Shown here piece by piece: positions 41,874 through 52,948 of a stretch of DNA of 64,000 nucleotides. A program made the position numbers and the translations under genes. The notes below the pieces were generated by a model that did no database searches, was not told the origin of the DNA, and was given only the letters and a program-made list of their open reading frames with translations. The stretch is from Lithodes maja (lineage: Eukaryota > Arthropoda > Malacostraca > Decapoda > Lithodidae): assembly GCA_037953745.1 (NCBI GenBank), contig JBAKBP010003147.1:62001-126000 (forward strand), written 5' to 3'. Position 1 is the stretch's first letter, and each line of letters starts with the position of its first letter.

Positions 41874-43492
41874 GTATAGTTAGTTGTATTCTTCTGAACC
41901 CCCTACTCCTTCATGTATAGTATAGTTGTATTCTTCTGAACCCCCTACTCCTTCATGTATAGTATAGTTGTATTCTTCTGAACCCCCTACTCCTTCATGT
42001 ATAGTTAGTTGTATTCTTCTGAACCCCCTACTCCTTCATGTATAGTTAGTTGTATTCTTCTGAACCCCCTACTCCTTCATGTATATATAGTTGTATTCTT
42101 CTGAACCCCTACTCCTTCATGTATAGTTAGTTGTATTCTTCTGAACCCCCTACTCCTTCATGTATAGTATAGTTGTATTCTTCTGAACCCCCTACTCCTT
42201 CATGTATATATAGTTGTATTCTTCTGAACCCCCTACTCCTTCATGTATAGTATAGTTGTATTCTTCTGAACCCCCTACTCCTTCATGTATAGTATAGTTG
42301 TATTCTTCTGAACCCCCTACTCCTTCATGTATAGTATAGTTGTATTCTTCTGAACCCCCTACTCCTTCATGTATATATAGTTGTATTCTTCTGAACCCCC
42401 TACTCCTTCATGTATAGTATAGTTGTATTCTTCTGAACCCCCTACTCCTTCATGTATATATAGTTGTATTCTTCTGAACCCCCTACTCCTTCATGTATAG
42501 TATAGTTGTATTCTTCTGAACCCCCTACTCCTTCATGTATAGTATAGTTGTATTCTTCTGAACCCCCTACTCCTTCATGTATAGTATAGTTGTATTCTTC
42601 TGAACCCCCTACTCCTTCATGTATAGTATAGTTGTATTCTTCTGAACCCCCTACTCCTTCATGTATAGTTAGTTGTATTCTTCTGAACCCCCTACTCCTT
42701 CATGTATAGTATAGTTGTATTCTTCTGAACCCCCTACTCCTTCATGTATATATAGTTGTATTCTTCTGAACCCCCTACTCCTTCATGTATATATAGTTGT
42801 ATTCTTCTGAACCCCCTACTCCTTCATGTATAGTATAGTTGTATTCTTCTGAACCCCCTACTCCTTCATGTATAGTATAGTTGTATTCTTCTGAACCCCC
42901 TACTCCTTCATGTATAGTATAGTTGTATTCTTCTGAACCCCCTACTCCTTCATGTATAGTTAGTTGTATTCTTCTGAACCCCCTACTCCTTCATGTATAG
43001 TTAGTTGTATTCTTCTGAACCCCCTACTCCTTCATGTATAGTATAGTTGTATTCTTCTGAACCCCCTACTCCTTCATGTATAGTTAGTTGTATTCTTCTG
43101 AACCCCCTACTCCTTCATGTATAGTATAGTTGTATTCTTCTGAACCCCCTACTCCTTCATGTATAGTATAGTTGTATTCTTCTGAACCCCCTACTCCTTC
43201 ATGTATATATAGTTGTATTCTTCTGAACCCCCTACTCCTTCATGTATAGTATAGTTGTATTCCTTCTGAACCCCCTACTCCTTCATGTATAGTATAGTTG
43301 TATTCTTCTGAACCCCCTACTCCTTCATGTATAGTATAGTTGTATTCTTCTGAACCCCCTACTCCTTCATGTATATATAGTTGTATTCTTCTGAACCCCC
43401 TACTCCTTCATGTATAGTATAGTTGTATTCTTCTGAACCCCCTACTCCTTCATGTATATATAGTTGTATTCTTCTGAACCCCCTACTCCTTC
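41874..43492. repeat. Minisatellite of 39/41/42-bp units, ~39 copies, running into the gap
   Basis: Each unit has a constant 35-bp core, from gttgtattcttctgaacccc to ccttcatgta, plus a variable linker: tagtata (42 bp), tagtta (41 bp) or tata (39 bp). Cores are nearly invariant (single C loss near 42107, extra C near 43262). The linker types are interspersed. The array is cut by the N run, so the true length is unknown. Confidence 0.95.
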
Positions 43493-43692
43493 NNNNNNNN
43501 NNNNNNNNNNNNNNNNNNNNNNNNNNNNNNNNNNNNNNNNNNNNNNNNNNNNNNNNNNNNNNNNNNNNNNNNNNNNNNNNNNNNNNNNNNNNNNNNNNNN
43601 NNNNNNNNNNNNNNNNNNNNNNNNNNNNNNNNNNNNNNNNNNNNNNNNNNNNNNNNNNNNNNNNNNNNNNNNNNNNNNNNNNNNNNNNNNNN
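43493..43692. other. Assembly gap (200 N)
   Basis: Exactly 200 N, a typical placeholder for a gap of unknown size. It follows the minisatellite, which probably caused the break. Sequence right of the gap no longer contains the repeat. Confidence 0.98.
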
Positions 43693-43972
43693 GTCTCAAG
43701 GAATTGTTGGTAGGGAGAATTTCTCCACCTAACTAGCCGTTCGGAACTCCCAGAGGACTATCCCTTACAATTCAACAATACAAAAATCAATTATTTATCT
43801 TCTCTCAATATTCTTGGTGTCTCTTTTTTCTTCTGCTCTCACTTGAAAGGACCATATTACCAGTCTTGCTAAGGCAGCCTCCCAGTAGCTGGGTGTGCTC
43901 AAACACCTCAAGGGGTTCTTTACCCCTGCACAGCTTTTTGCTCTGTACAGGGGCACAGTGAGTCTTTGTATC

Positions 43973-44480
43973 GAGTATTGCTCACGTGTAGGAGGATCCT
44001 CTCACACTGCACTCCTAGACAAAGTAAAAAAGTAAGCCTTTCGTAACATTAACGCCCGTCAACGCACCAACTCTCTGCAATCTCTCTCTCTTCGCCGCAA
44101 TGTTGCATCTCTCTCGCTATTCTATCGCTACTACAGTAATCAGTGTTCCTCGGAGCTTTCCCAGTGTATACCACCTCCTTTACGTAGGGTACGTAGTACA
44201 CGCGTTGCAATACAATCCCACCCCTACTCTGTGCAACTCTCCAACCCAAGAGTGAAACGCTATTCTCAGACTTTCTTCTATTCAACTGCTGAGCTCTGGA
44301 ACTCTCCCCCAGAATCAGTCTTTCCCACTTCCTATGACTTAAATTGCTTCAACCTCCGTGTGTCCAGGCATTTTAGCTCGAATGTCCCTTGATTTTGACC
44401 CTGTCACTCTTTCAACTCTGGGGAGGCACTCGCTGCAGGCAGTTCTGCCTTTTGTCTCCCTTATTTACAAAGACAAAAAT
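43973..44480 (+). pseudogene. LINE family X, 3' end (RT C-terminus and 3' UTR)
   Basis: Matches the segments 45776-45960 and 46311-46600. Translated pieces show the C-terminal tail of a non-LTR reverse transcriptase ORF, with local frameshifts, then a 3' UTR with gcaggcag followed by tgccttttgtctcc. No catalytic domain is present. It provides the uninterrupted version of the site where a CR1 tail inserted in the second copy. Confidence 0.6.
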
Positions 44481-45409
44481 AGGATGAAGGAAAGGTGGAT
44501 TCTGGGAGAGAGCTCTTTTTTCTTCTGCAATTGTCTCATAATAATATTATTGCATAATAATATTATTGAAAATGGTTTGTATTCTCATACTATCTACAAT
44601 GATATTCACCTTCAGCTATTGTTTCCCGGTAATGGGGGTGTATGGTAGCGCTAATAAGTCATGTCTCAGTTGTCACTACGTTTGTTCGTTCTGTGTTGTA
44701 TTAATGTCTGCCAGATGTTGAATAGGGTGGGTAAGTCTAGGAACAGGTTTGTATATCTCGCTTGCAATGCAGACATCATCCTTAAGTATGGTTGATACCA
44801 ATTATTGAGCAAAATATACTTGTGCGCTGAGCCATCACTTATTTGGCCGACTATACAGTCGGAATATTTAGATTTTGTGTTTGTTTTTATTATTGTTGTA
44901 TTGGTGATAATAGTTGCAAAAACAACCATTGTGAAGTTAACATTCCTTATTTATGAATAAGTGCACCTTCTTGTATTATTTAATATTTTTTTCTGGGATT
45001 ATCCTTAGTTTAAGAGTATTGTTTCCTCTGAGTATTTCCTTTGCTTATTTGTCCGCAGGGAAGAAAAATACCGAGACGATCATACTGATATAATTCCGTG
45101 CTTAATTACTTTTCTCTATCCATACATGAAATTAGTGGTGTAGGAAGGAAATATAAAAACATTAATATTTGTGTTCTCTTGGTGATGACAACAACAGCTT
45201 AAGAGGGAAAGACTATATTTATTGGTATAGTTATTTGTTTATATATTATTCTTTCAGTTTCTTTCTAAAAAAAAAATTGTTCGATTCCTGCGACTAAATT
45301 ATTTCTTTTATGAACCACTAGATATTGATAAAGCCGAACAAATATTGGCGTCACATTTGAGTGACGCCAACATGAAACTGACCACTACACTAACACAGAC
45401 ATATAGTAA
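44481..45409. other. Anonymous AT-rich sequence
   Basis: No gene seen. One curiosity: around 44540-44568 two copies of ataataatattattg lie one base apart, and each is itself nearly palindromic. Confidence 0.5.
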
Positions 45410-45631
45410 CCCGTTCAGTATCGGTGACGTCTTGGGTGTGACGTCTTTTGTGTTTGATTTCAGTTACATTTAACCGATTTTATGATGCTTAGGAAAGATA
45501 TATGGTAGCGAAAAGGATAAATTGCGATAATCTGTAGCCTTTTTAATGGGTAGACGTCCTCCCTAAGCTGAATACAATTATCCATTTTTTGCCAGTATAT
45601 AATGAAAAAGACGTCCCCGGTACAGAAATGG
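45410..45631. mobile_element. TTAA-type miniature element, 222 bp, decayed
   Basis: Right end gacgtccccggtacagaaat then TTAA at 45632-45635; left end cccgttcagtatcggtgacg preceded by gtaa (a degraded TTAA). Both ends align with the element at 54929-55126. Inverted termini contain the gacgtc core on both sides. Confidence 0.55.
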
Positions 45632-45671
45632 TTAAGATAAAATGTTCTTCTTTGTATTTGAATAATAAAAG

Positions 45672-45673
<2 letters not shown>

Positions 45674-45722
<49 letters not shown>

Positions 45723-45743
45723 CCGTATATATTATATGTACCG

Positions 45744-45775
<32 letters not shown>
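45674..45775. repeat. (TA)n and (GT)n microsatellites
   Basis: An uninterrupted TA run, a short segment containing two taccgtatatat motifs, then (gt)7 at about 45760-45774. Borders LINE X copy 2 directly. Confidence 0.9.
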
Positions 45776-46600
45776 GCGAGGATCCTCTCACACCGCACTC
45801 CTTTGATAAAGTAGAAAGGAAAGCCTTTCGCATCATTAACTCCCGTCCATTCACCAACTCTCTGCAATCTCTCTCTCTTCGTCGCAATGTTGCATATCTC
45901 TCGCTATTCTATCGCTACTACAATAATCAGTGTTCCTCGGAGCTTTCCCAATGTATACCAATCGAGTTGTCAACTTATGGAATGGGCTTCCCCGAGATGT
46001 TATAGACTGCAGCACCGTTGATTCATTTAAACTTCGCCTAGACAAATATCTCGCATTAAACCCGCGACTGACTGCGTTTGTAAATGAATAACTTTTTTTT
46101 ATCCTCCCCTCAGTTACTAACCCATCTGTCCCCTACTAACTTCCTAATCCTGCCATGGACATTAGTTCCAGGGCAGTAGTTCCCTTTCCAATGTTCCCTT
46201 ATCCATTCTAAACCACTGTTTGGACACTTGATCCTCAGTGTTGTGGAGGACAAGCAGCCTAGAAGGGTCACTAGACCTGTTGTTGCTTGATTTCCTTTGT
46301 ACTTTGTACACCTCTACATAGGGTACGGAGTACCCGCCTTGCAGCACAATCCCACCCCTACTCTGTGCAACTCTCCAACCCAAGAGTGAAACGCTATTCT
46401 CAGACTTTCTTTTATTCAACTGCTGAGCTCTGGAACTCTCTCCCAGAATCAGTCTTTCGCTCTTCCTATTACTTAAATTGCTTCAAACTCCGTGTGTCCG
46501 GGCATTTTAGCTCGAACGTCCCTTGATTTCGGCCCTGTCACTCTTTGAAATCTGGGGGAGGCACTCGCTGCAGGCAGATATGCCTTTTGTCTCCATCATT
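45776..46600 (+). pseudogene. LINE family X, 3' end copy 2, interrupted by a CR1 tail
   Basis: Left part 45776-45960 encodes DKVERKAFRIINSRPF and RRNVAYLSLFYRYY; right part 46311-46600 encodes RVKRYSQTFFYSTAELWNSL and the 3' UTR. The break point lies after gtatacca, where copy 1 (44151-44172) reads straight on. The frame is better preserved than in copy 1. The domain is the C-terminal end of a LINE reverse transcriptase; the clade is not determined. Confidence 0.65.
45961..46310 (+). mobile_element. Short 5'-truncated CR1 LINE insertion (~350 bp)
   Basis: Starts inside the last ~45 codons of ORF2 (encoding LSTYGMGFPEM) and continues through the 3' UTR to cctttgtactttgtaca. Same sequence as 51742-52070 of the nearly complete copy. 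No clear target duplication. It creates a chimeric ORF with the host LINE that has no biological meaning. Confidence 0.8.
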
Positions 46601-47269
46601 CACATAGAACAACAAATATATATACAGTATATACATATATATCTACACAGAATAAATGGAATACAACAATATAGGATTTAGTTGGATTCTCAGTCTTTCA
46701 CTTATCATTATATATTGTTATCATTCCCATCAACAGATAGTGACAGTGAGCCCCAGCATCACAGACAATTAGATATCAGCCCAAATGAGTTATATTTCAT
46801 TTGCATGCAATTCAAATTCTATTGGACGCTTGAATTCTGTCCGAAATTTATTGTGTTATTGTTCTCTCACATGGGCGATACAATGACTAAACTAATATAC
46901 TATATATGTAGATGTACCTTCTAAATTGTATTTATCTGTAATCGAGCATCTTTATCTACAATTCCCAAGCTTCCACAGCACTTAGGTTACGAAAATGCTT
47001 GAAAATATACCTAATATATAATATATACCCCCGGTATATACATATTAAAATTCCAGCAAATTTTGTACCAAATTTAAGTGCATTCATTTATCTTTTCCCC
47101 CTAGATATATTCTTGACTTTTTCTCCTCAGACTGATTTTACTTTAAGCTAAGGGTGGTATTTGTACAAACTAACCTAGCCTAACCCAACCTGCCAAGCTT
47201 TTGACCTAACCCAAACCTAGCCTAGCCTATAGCCAGCCAATCTGTTTTATTATTAACTCTTGTAGATAT
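46601..47269. other. Anonymous AT-rich sequence upstream of the CR1 copy
   Basis: No gene. Contains AT-rich runs (46612-46640, 47008-47040). A cluster of cctaacc/cctagcc pentamer-like words at 47173-47235 resembles, but is not, an arthropod TTAGG array. Confidence 0.5.
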
Positions 47270-47525
47270 TGTATTTAGTATCCTACTGTAGCTATACAGT
47301 ATATATCTGTAATTTTAGTTGTTGCTTGTACGATCTTGTAATAACCTTTGACTGATACACTTTTTTATCTAAAAAGAGTAGGCTACTGCTTTACTAGGCT
47401 ACAGCGACACCAGGGCCATCTGTTGACACAGTATATTAACCCCTTGTGTGCAGTCACACTTAATTTTTATATAATCTCTATTTGGTGAATTGTATATTTA
47501 GTTACATATTCTGTTATACATATAT

Positions 47526-47763
47526 TTGTTTAAGGTTAGGTTATCACACCTGGTAGCCTATTTCTGCGAATTTCAATTTTATTATTTTCGGTTAGGCTAT
47601 TCAACGCTGGTAGCCTATTATTGCGTATTTAAATTTAAAACAAAACTTTTGGTTAGGCTATCGCCCCTGGAAGCCTAATTCTGCGTATCTCAACATTTTT
47701 TTTTCGGTTAGGCTATCACCCCTGATAACCTATTTCTGCGTATTTCAGCATATTTGTTTTCGG
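47526..47763 (+). promoter_or_regulatory. Tandem ~55-61 bp monomers in the CR1 5' UTR
   Basis: Four diverged units each starting ggttaggctat (47534, 47590, 47651, 47706) and containing agcctaatt/agcctattt-like and tgcgtattt segments. A fifth partial unit ends at cggttgaag. Placement just upstream of ORF1 resembles promoter monomers of some mammalian L1 families; a promoter role is inferred. Confidence 0.65.
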
Positions 47764-47850
47764 TTGAAGTGATTGAAGTGTTTTTAAAGTGAGTGAAGTG
47801 TTTTAAAGTGAGTGAATTGTTTTTTAAGTGAGTGAAGTGATCTGAAGAAA
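47763..47850 (+). repeat. Short gtgagtgaagtg repeats before ORF1
   Basis: Four imperfect ~20-25 bp units (gtgagtgaagtgttttaaa and variants) between the monomers and the ORF1 start. No ORF. Confidence 0.7.
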
Positions 47851-47862
47851 GTGACTGTCACC

Positions 47863-48900
47863 ATGCCTCGCGCTTGTGCGAACTGCGCCGGTAGGTTTGG
47901 TGAGTCCATGTTTGCTACTATCGATCTTCAAGTCTGCCGGCTCTGCCAGCAACGAGAGAATTTTACAGTGAAATTAGATGAAGCCTACAACAAGATCAAC
48001 GTCCTCACCATGAAGCTGGAATCACTCCAAGAGTTTGTAACACTCAACGTTGGAGTACCACAAACTTCAATTGTCACCGCAACTCCAGCAGCCACCAACG
48101 CCCCAACGTCAACTGCCAACAATTCAACGCCTACAGTAGCCACTTCAGCTGATGTTTCCGATACTCAAGATACAAATAGTGACTCTCTTCCCCCTCAAGA
48201 CAACTTCCGTGTCGTGAGGAACAACGTTTGCCCCAAGACCAGGAAACACATACCGATTACCGAGTGTCAAAACCGTTTCCAGATACTCGCAGACTCAGAT
48301 GACGAAGAGGAAATAGAAGAAGTCCGGCTCGTGGGAGACTCGATGATACGTGGTCAGCTCACAGAGTTTTGCGCCAGGGCACCTAAGACCAGGAAGCGTT
48401 TTTGTATCCCTGGTGGTGGTGTGGATGACGTAGTTGCAGCAGTTGACGAAGTATCAAAGCTGGCCCCTGCTAATACAATGTACGTCATCCACGTTGGATC
48501 CAACGATGTACAGCGAACCCGGTCGGAAGATTTGCTTTTAAAGTACCAGCAGCTGATCAAGTCGTTTAAGGAGAAGTCATCAAGGATCATCGTCTCAGGA
48601 ATCGTCCCCCGGCTCGGTGTAGAGAGCCGATTTTACAACATAGCCACCAGCACAAATCGTTGTCTAGCAAACCTCTGCAGGAAGGAGAACGTGGGATTCG
48701 TCGACACCTGGGACAATTTCTACTACGATGACTATTTGTTTTCGGACGATGGAGTTCATCTGAACCAGGTGGGAGCAGCACGTTTTGGGCGTCTTCTCAA
48801 CGATGCGGTGAAGGATTTTCGGAGAAGAAATCGACTCAGCACAGGACAACCAGGAAGGAGGACCGAAGACAGCGAGGACGGCAACCTACAAAGGAATTAA
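47863..48900 (+). CDS. CR1 LINE ORF1 protein: PHD-like zinc finger plus SGNH esterase
   Basis: 345 codons. I chose ATG 47863 (caccATGcc) because the upstream in-frame GTG is not a likely start. Residues 5-28 form a CxxC-x16-CxxC motif of the PHD-like type known in CR1 ORF1 proteins. Residues ~30-65 look like a coiled coil, 65-130 is Thr/Ala/Ser-rich linker, and 150-335 is an SGNH/GDSL hydrolase-type domain. It has the GDS block with Ser160, GSND with Asn214, and DGVHLN with Asp296 and His299. All expected catalytic residues are there. CR1 ORF1 proteins are thought to bind RNA; the esterase substrate is unknown. ORF2 follows after 99 bp. Copies A, B and the 55632-59500 copy carry decayed versions. 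Confidence 0.9.
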   Translation: MPRACANCAGRFGESMFATIDLQVCRLCQQRENFTVKLDEAYNKINVLTMKLESLQEFVTLNVGVPQTSIVTATPAATNAPTSTANNSTPTVATSADVSDTQDTNSDSLPPQDNFRVVRNNVCPKTRKHIPITECQNRFQILADSDDEEEIEEVRLVGDSMIRGQLTEFCARAPKTRKRFCIPGGGVDDVVAAVDEVSKLAPANTMYVIHVGSNDVQRTRSEDLLLKYQQLIKSFKEKSSRIIVSGIVPRLGVESRFYNIATSTNRCLANLCRKENVGFVDTWDNFYYDDYLFSDDGVHLNQVGAARFGRLLNDAVKDFRRRNRLSTGQPGRRTEDSEDGNLQRN

Positions 48901-48999
48901 ATATTAATCCGTCAAGAACCGCGAATTTGGATAAAGCTCCACCAACACGACCCAAATTCAAAACCGTCAGGGATAACGACCGAGGACCCGAGGACAGCC

Positions 49000-51871
49000 A
49001 TGAATGTAAATGTAGATCCGACCAGAACCAAAAATTCGATGAAAGAACGTTTTGCGAGTTCTAAAACCGCAACTTTAAAGGTTTTCTATGCAAACGCTCG
49101 TAGCATACGCAATAAATTTTCAGATTTAGAGGAACTAGTGTTTACAGAAAATTATGATGTGATTGGCATAACAGAATCTTGGCTCAATACAGAAGATAGA
49201 GACTTTTTAGCAGAGTATTCACTTCCCGGTTATGTAATGTTTGAGAACAGCCGAATAAATAAAAATGGAGGTGGCGTTTTATTTTATATCAAAGAAAGTC
49301 TTAACCCGACCCTCGTGTCAAAACCTCAAATTGTGAACGTCGACACATCTTTTGTGCTAATAAAGAATAATAAAGGTACAAAAATAATATTTGCGTTAAT
49401 ATACAGACCTCCAGCTCAATCAGTGCAAACTGACCGAGAAATTTACGAACAAATTGCAGATGTAAGTAACTCACAAGATACCGTAATTTTTGGCGACTTT
49501 AATTTACCTGTGACCAAGTGGGGCGATACTCTTACTTCACACTCCGGACATGACTTGTATACGAACTTGCAAGAGAGTTCGCTTTATCAATTTGTTCGAA
49601 CGCCGACCCGTGGTAATAACGTTCTTGACATTGTACTTGCAACAAAAGAAGAATTGATAGAGAATTTAAATGTTGGTGATGAATTCAGTAACAGCGACCA
49701 TCGTACGATAACTTTCACTTTAAAGTTTACTAGTAACGAACCAAATAGTAGCATCGAAAAAGTCCCTAATTTCAAGAAAGCAAACTTCCATAAACTTAGA
49801 GCTATGTTTAAAGAAACTGACTGGAGCTTTTTAATTAACAATAACGACATAAATACATCTTGGAAGTTATTCGAAACCACTTACCTAAAAGCAGTGCAAG
49901 ACTGCATACCATCGAAAATACGGCGTCCAGGCCATAATAATAAGCCCAAATGGTGGAATAAAGATATTTCAAACTGCCTGCTTGCTAAAAAATTTGCTAA
50001 TGATAGATTAAAATCCTCACAAAATGACGAAGAACGGGTGAAATTTGTAGAGCTACAACGCAAAGCCAAAAAGTTAATTAAGCAAAGTAAAAAGACCTTA
50101 GAGTTACATATTGCGAATCAAAGTAAAACAAACCCGAAAGAATTCTATAGTTATATCAGAAAGAATAAAGTAGTTACTTCAACTGTTGGACCGTTAGTCG
50201 ATGAAAAAGGAGAATACACCAAAGACGAAGTACAAATGAGTAATGCCCTCAATACCTTCTTTGCATCAGTTTTTACAACAGAAGACCTCAGTGATATCCC
50301 TACACCATCGCCGATTCAGATTGATAATTCAGATGTTCTAAGCAATATCACCGTTACAGAGAGAGAAGTATTGAATTGTTTAGATAAACTCAAGGTAAAT
50401 AAAACGCCAGGACCTGATACAATCTCGCCTAGAGTTCTAAAGGAAGCTAAGAATGAGGTCTCCAAACCACTGACATTACTATTCAATAAATCCTTGCAGT
50501 CTGGAACTATGCCTGATCAGTGGAAGCTAGCCAACGTAACACCGATTTTCAAAAAAGGCAGCAAATCCCTACCCAGTAACTATCGTCCAATTAGCTTAAC
50601 CTCAGTTGTATGTAAAATGCTAGAAACGGTCATACGAGACAGACTCGTAAATCACTTAGAGGAAAATAACATACTTAAAGATACTCAACACGGCTTTCGT
50701 AAAAAACGTTCCTGTTTAACAAACCTCTTAGACTTCTTCCACGATATCCTCAACCTCTACGATGAGAGTAAAGCTGTAGATATTATATACCTTGATTTTC
50801 AAAAGGCCTTTGACAAAGTTCCCCACAAACGTTTACTGCTAAAACTAAAAGCGCATGGAATACAAGACGGTGTGTTGAAATGGATAGAAAATTGGCTCAG
50901 CAACAGAAAGCAAAGGGTAGTCATAAACGGTAAGGCATCTAAATGGACCAATGTAAGTAGCGGGGTACCCCAGGGATCGGTACTAGGACCAATTCTCTTT
51001 CTAATTTACATCAACGACATAGATGAGGGTCTCGCCTGCAAAATCTCAAAATTTGCTGACGATACAAAAATTGCAAATAGCGTACTCTCAAAAGAACAAG
51101 TTGACGATATGCAACACAATCTAGATAAATTGTCATGTTGGGCCCAAATTTGGCAAATGAGTTTCAATGCGGATAAATGTAAAGTACTACATGTCGGATA
51201 CCTAAATGAGAAAGCAAACTATTCGATGAATGGCTTTCAGCTTAAGAATGTAAACAGAGAAACTGATCTGGGAGTAACAATATCGAGTAACCTAAAACCG
51301 AGTCAACAATGTTCAGAAGTTGTTAAGAAGTCAAACAAAATAATTGGCTTTATAGGCAGGTCATTTGAGCATAAATCCAAAGAAGTTATCCTAACCCTTT
51401 ACAATTCCTTAGTCTGCCCTCTTCTGGAATACTGCGTTCAATCCTGGTGCCCTTATTACCAAAAAGATATAAACAAGCTAGAACGAGTTCAACATAGAGT
51501 TACCAAAATGATACCTAGCCTAAAGAACAAACCATACGAAGAGCGTCTTAGAGAATTAAATCTATTTCCTTTAACCCAGCGCAGATTAAGAGGCGACTTA
51601 ATTCAAGTGTTCAAAATCATCAAAGGCATCGACAATATGAACTGTAGTAAGTATCGACCAATCTAATTACACGCGGGGAAACGGTTGCAAAATTATTGGT
51701 AAATCTTTTAACTCACACGAATCTAAGAATTTCTTCTTCAATCGAGTTGTCAACTTGTGGAATGGGCTTCCCCGAGACGTTATAGACTGCAGCACCGTTG
51801 ATTCATTTAAATTCCGCATAGACAAATATCTCGCATCAAACCCGCGACTGACTGCGTTTGTAAATGAATAA
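49000..51871 (+). pseudogene. CR1 LINE ORF2: AP endonuclease and reverse transcriptase, one frameshift
   Basis: 888 codons are open from ATG 49000 to a premature stop at 51666. An 8-bp deletion near 51650, relative to the minus-strand copy A at about 37105-37112, shifts the frame; without it about 70 more codons would run to TAA at 51871. The endonuclease has ANARS near residue 25, Glu59 (ITESWL), YRPP, GDFN with Asp166, and SDH at 232-234: a full catalytic set. RT blocks include DFQKAFDKVPH, GVPQGSVLGP and FADD (Asp687, Asp688). The protein nicks target DNA and reverse-transcribes from the nick in target-primed reverse transcription. Only the extreme C-terminus is damaged, so this is a young copy; a sequencing error is also possible. 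Confidence 0.88.
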
Positions 51872-52110
51872 CTTTATCCTCCCCTCAGTTACTAACCCAT
51901 ATGTCCCCTACTAACTTCCTAGTCCTGCCACGTTAGTGGCAGGGCAGTAGTTCCCTTTCCAATGTTCCCTTACCCACTCTAAACCACTGTTTGGACACTT
52001 GATCCTCAGTGTTTTGGAGGACAAGCAGCCTAGAAGGGTCACTAGATCTGTTGTTGCTTGATTTCCTTTGTACTTTGTACTTTGTACCTTTGTACTTTAT
52101 ACAGTATATA
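51872..52110 (+). other. CR1 3' UTR and ctttgta repeat tail
   Basis: About 190 bp of 3' UTR shared with the other copies, then repeated ctttgta units (52066-52100), ending near tatacag. No poly-A. Confidence 0.75.
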
Positions 52111-52392
52111 ATTATAAGAGTGAGTAAAGCATTTAGTTTCTACTAATTTTCATGACCATATTGACTGGTCAAACAATCATATGCAGATTACTTGAATTAT
52201 GAACTCGCTGTAGTCTGAAGACAAAAGTTAGGCGAGCGACATATTTCGGTAATTCCAGTCCTTTTTGCAAGCAATCGTTGATCCAGTGTAAGCGAAATTA
52301 ATCAAGTAATTAGTCTAGTGTTAGTGAATTACGCCAAACAGTTAGTTCACTTATAGTGAAATTAGTTAAGCAATTAACCGACAGTTTGGCAG
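52111..52392. other. Anonymous sequence
   Basis: Nothing recognised. 52296-52370 contains repeated short agttagt/aagtaatta words. Confidence 0.4.
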
Positions 52393-52948
52393 TTGACTAA
52401 CCCAAATTATTCCAGTTGTTATCTATGCAAATATAATTACTGTTCACCTCTGTGGGGTGGAAGTGTAGTGGTTGCATTGAGGCAGTTGGACAAAATTCAA
52501 AATAATGCTATTAGATTAATCAATAACCCTGCAATCACACAGGACCTTCCTGCATTATCCATACGAAGAAACGTTGCATCCCTTGCATTATTCTACAGAT
52601 ATTTTCACAGCAATTGTTCCGAGGAACTTGCTTCAATTGTGCCGCCTCTCCACATCTTTCCCCGTAGAACTAGGGCAGCTGAGAGCGCCCATGAATTTAC
52701 ACTTTCTCCTCCACAATGCAGAACTTCTGCTTATCAGAATTCATTTATCCCCAGAGCTACTACTCTTTGGAATTCACTTCCCTCGAATTGCTTTCCACAA
52801 ACTTACAATCTACAAATGTTTAAATCCAGTTGTTACAAACATTTTATGAATGGAGGATGCCTTTAGGCACATGGACCTTTTTGTTTTATCTGTGTTTTTC
52901 CTTCCTCCGTTCATTGTCTCTTAAAAAAAAAAAAAAAAAAAAAAAAAA
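52393..52948 (+). pseudogene. LINE family Y, RT C-terminal fragment with poly-A tail
   Basis: A 157-codon frame (52393-52866) with CSPLWGGS, IQNNAIRLINNP, SIRRNVASLALFYRYF and ATTLWNSLP, the C-terminal tail seen in Jockey-superfamily LINE reverse transcriptases and related to family X above. It lacks the palm domain. It is followed by ~58 bp and a run of ~26 A at 52923-52948, so this family ends in poly-A, unlike the CR1 copies. 5' truncation is typical of LINE insertion. Confidence 0.7.

Larger units (their letters stand above)
47270..52110 (+). mobile_element. Nearly complete CR1-type LINE (copy F)
   Basis: 5' UTR with internal tandem monomers, ORF1 (47863-48900), 99-bp spacer, ORF2 (49000-51871 with one frameshift), 3' UTR and a short ctttgta-type repeat tail at 52066-52100 in place of poly-A. 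The 5' boundary is set by similarity to 63156-63387 and may extend further left. Two ORFs, an esterase ORF1 and a short-repeat 3' tail are known traits of CR1 elements. At least four other copies or fragments lie in the window. Confidence 0.88.

Noticed and set aside
43423..43736. ORFs across the N run
   Set aside because: Their bodies are undetermined bases.
45589..46005. 138-codon ORF spanning a TA microsatellite
   Set aside because: Chimera of microsatellite, LINE X and the start of a nested CR1 fragment.
47170..47235. Interstitial telomere (TTAGG/CCTAA) array
   Set aside because: Only two exact cctaa words; the rest are cctag variants with irregular spacing.
48354..48849. Minus-strand ORFs under CR1 ORF1
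   Set aside because: Shadows of the esterase coding frame.
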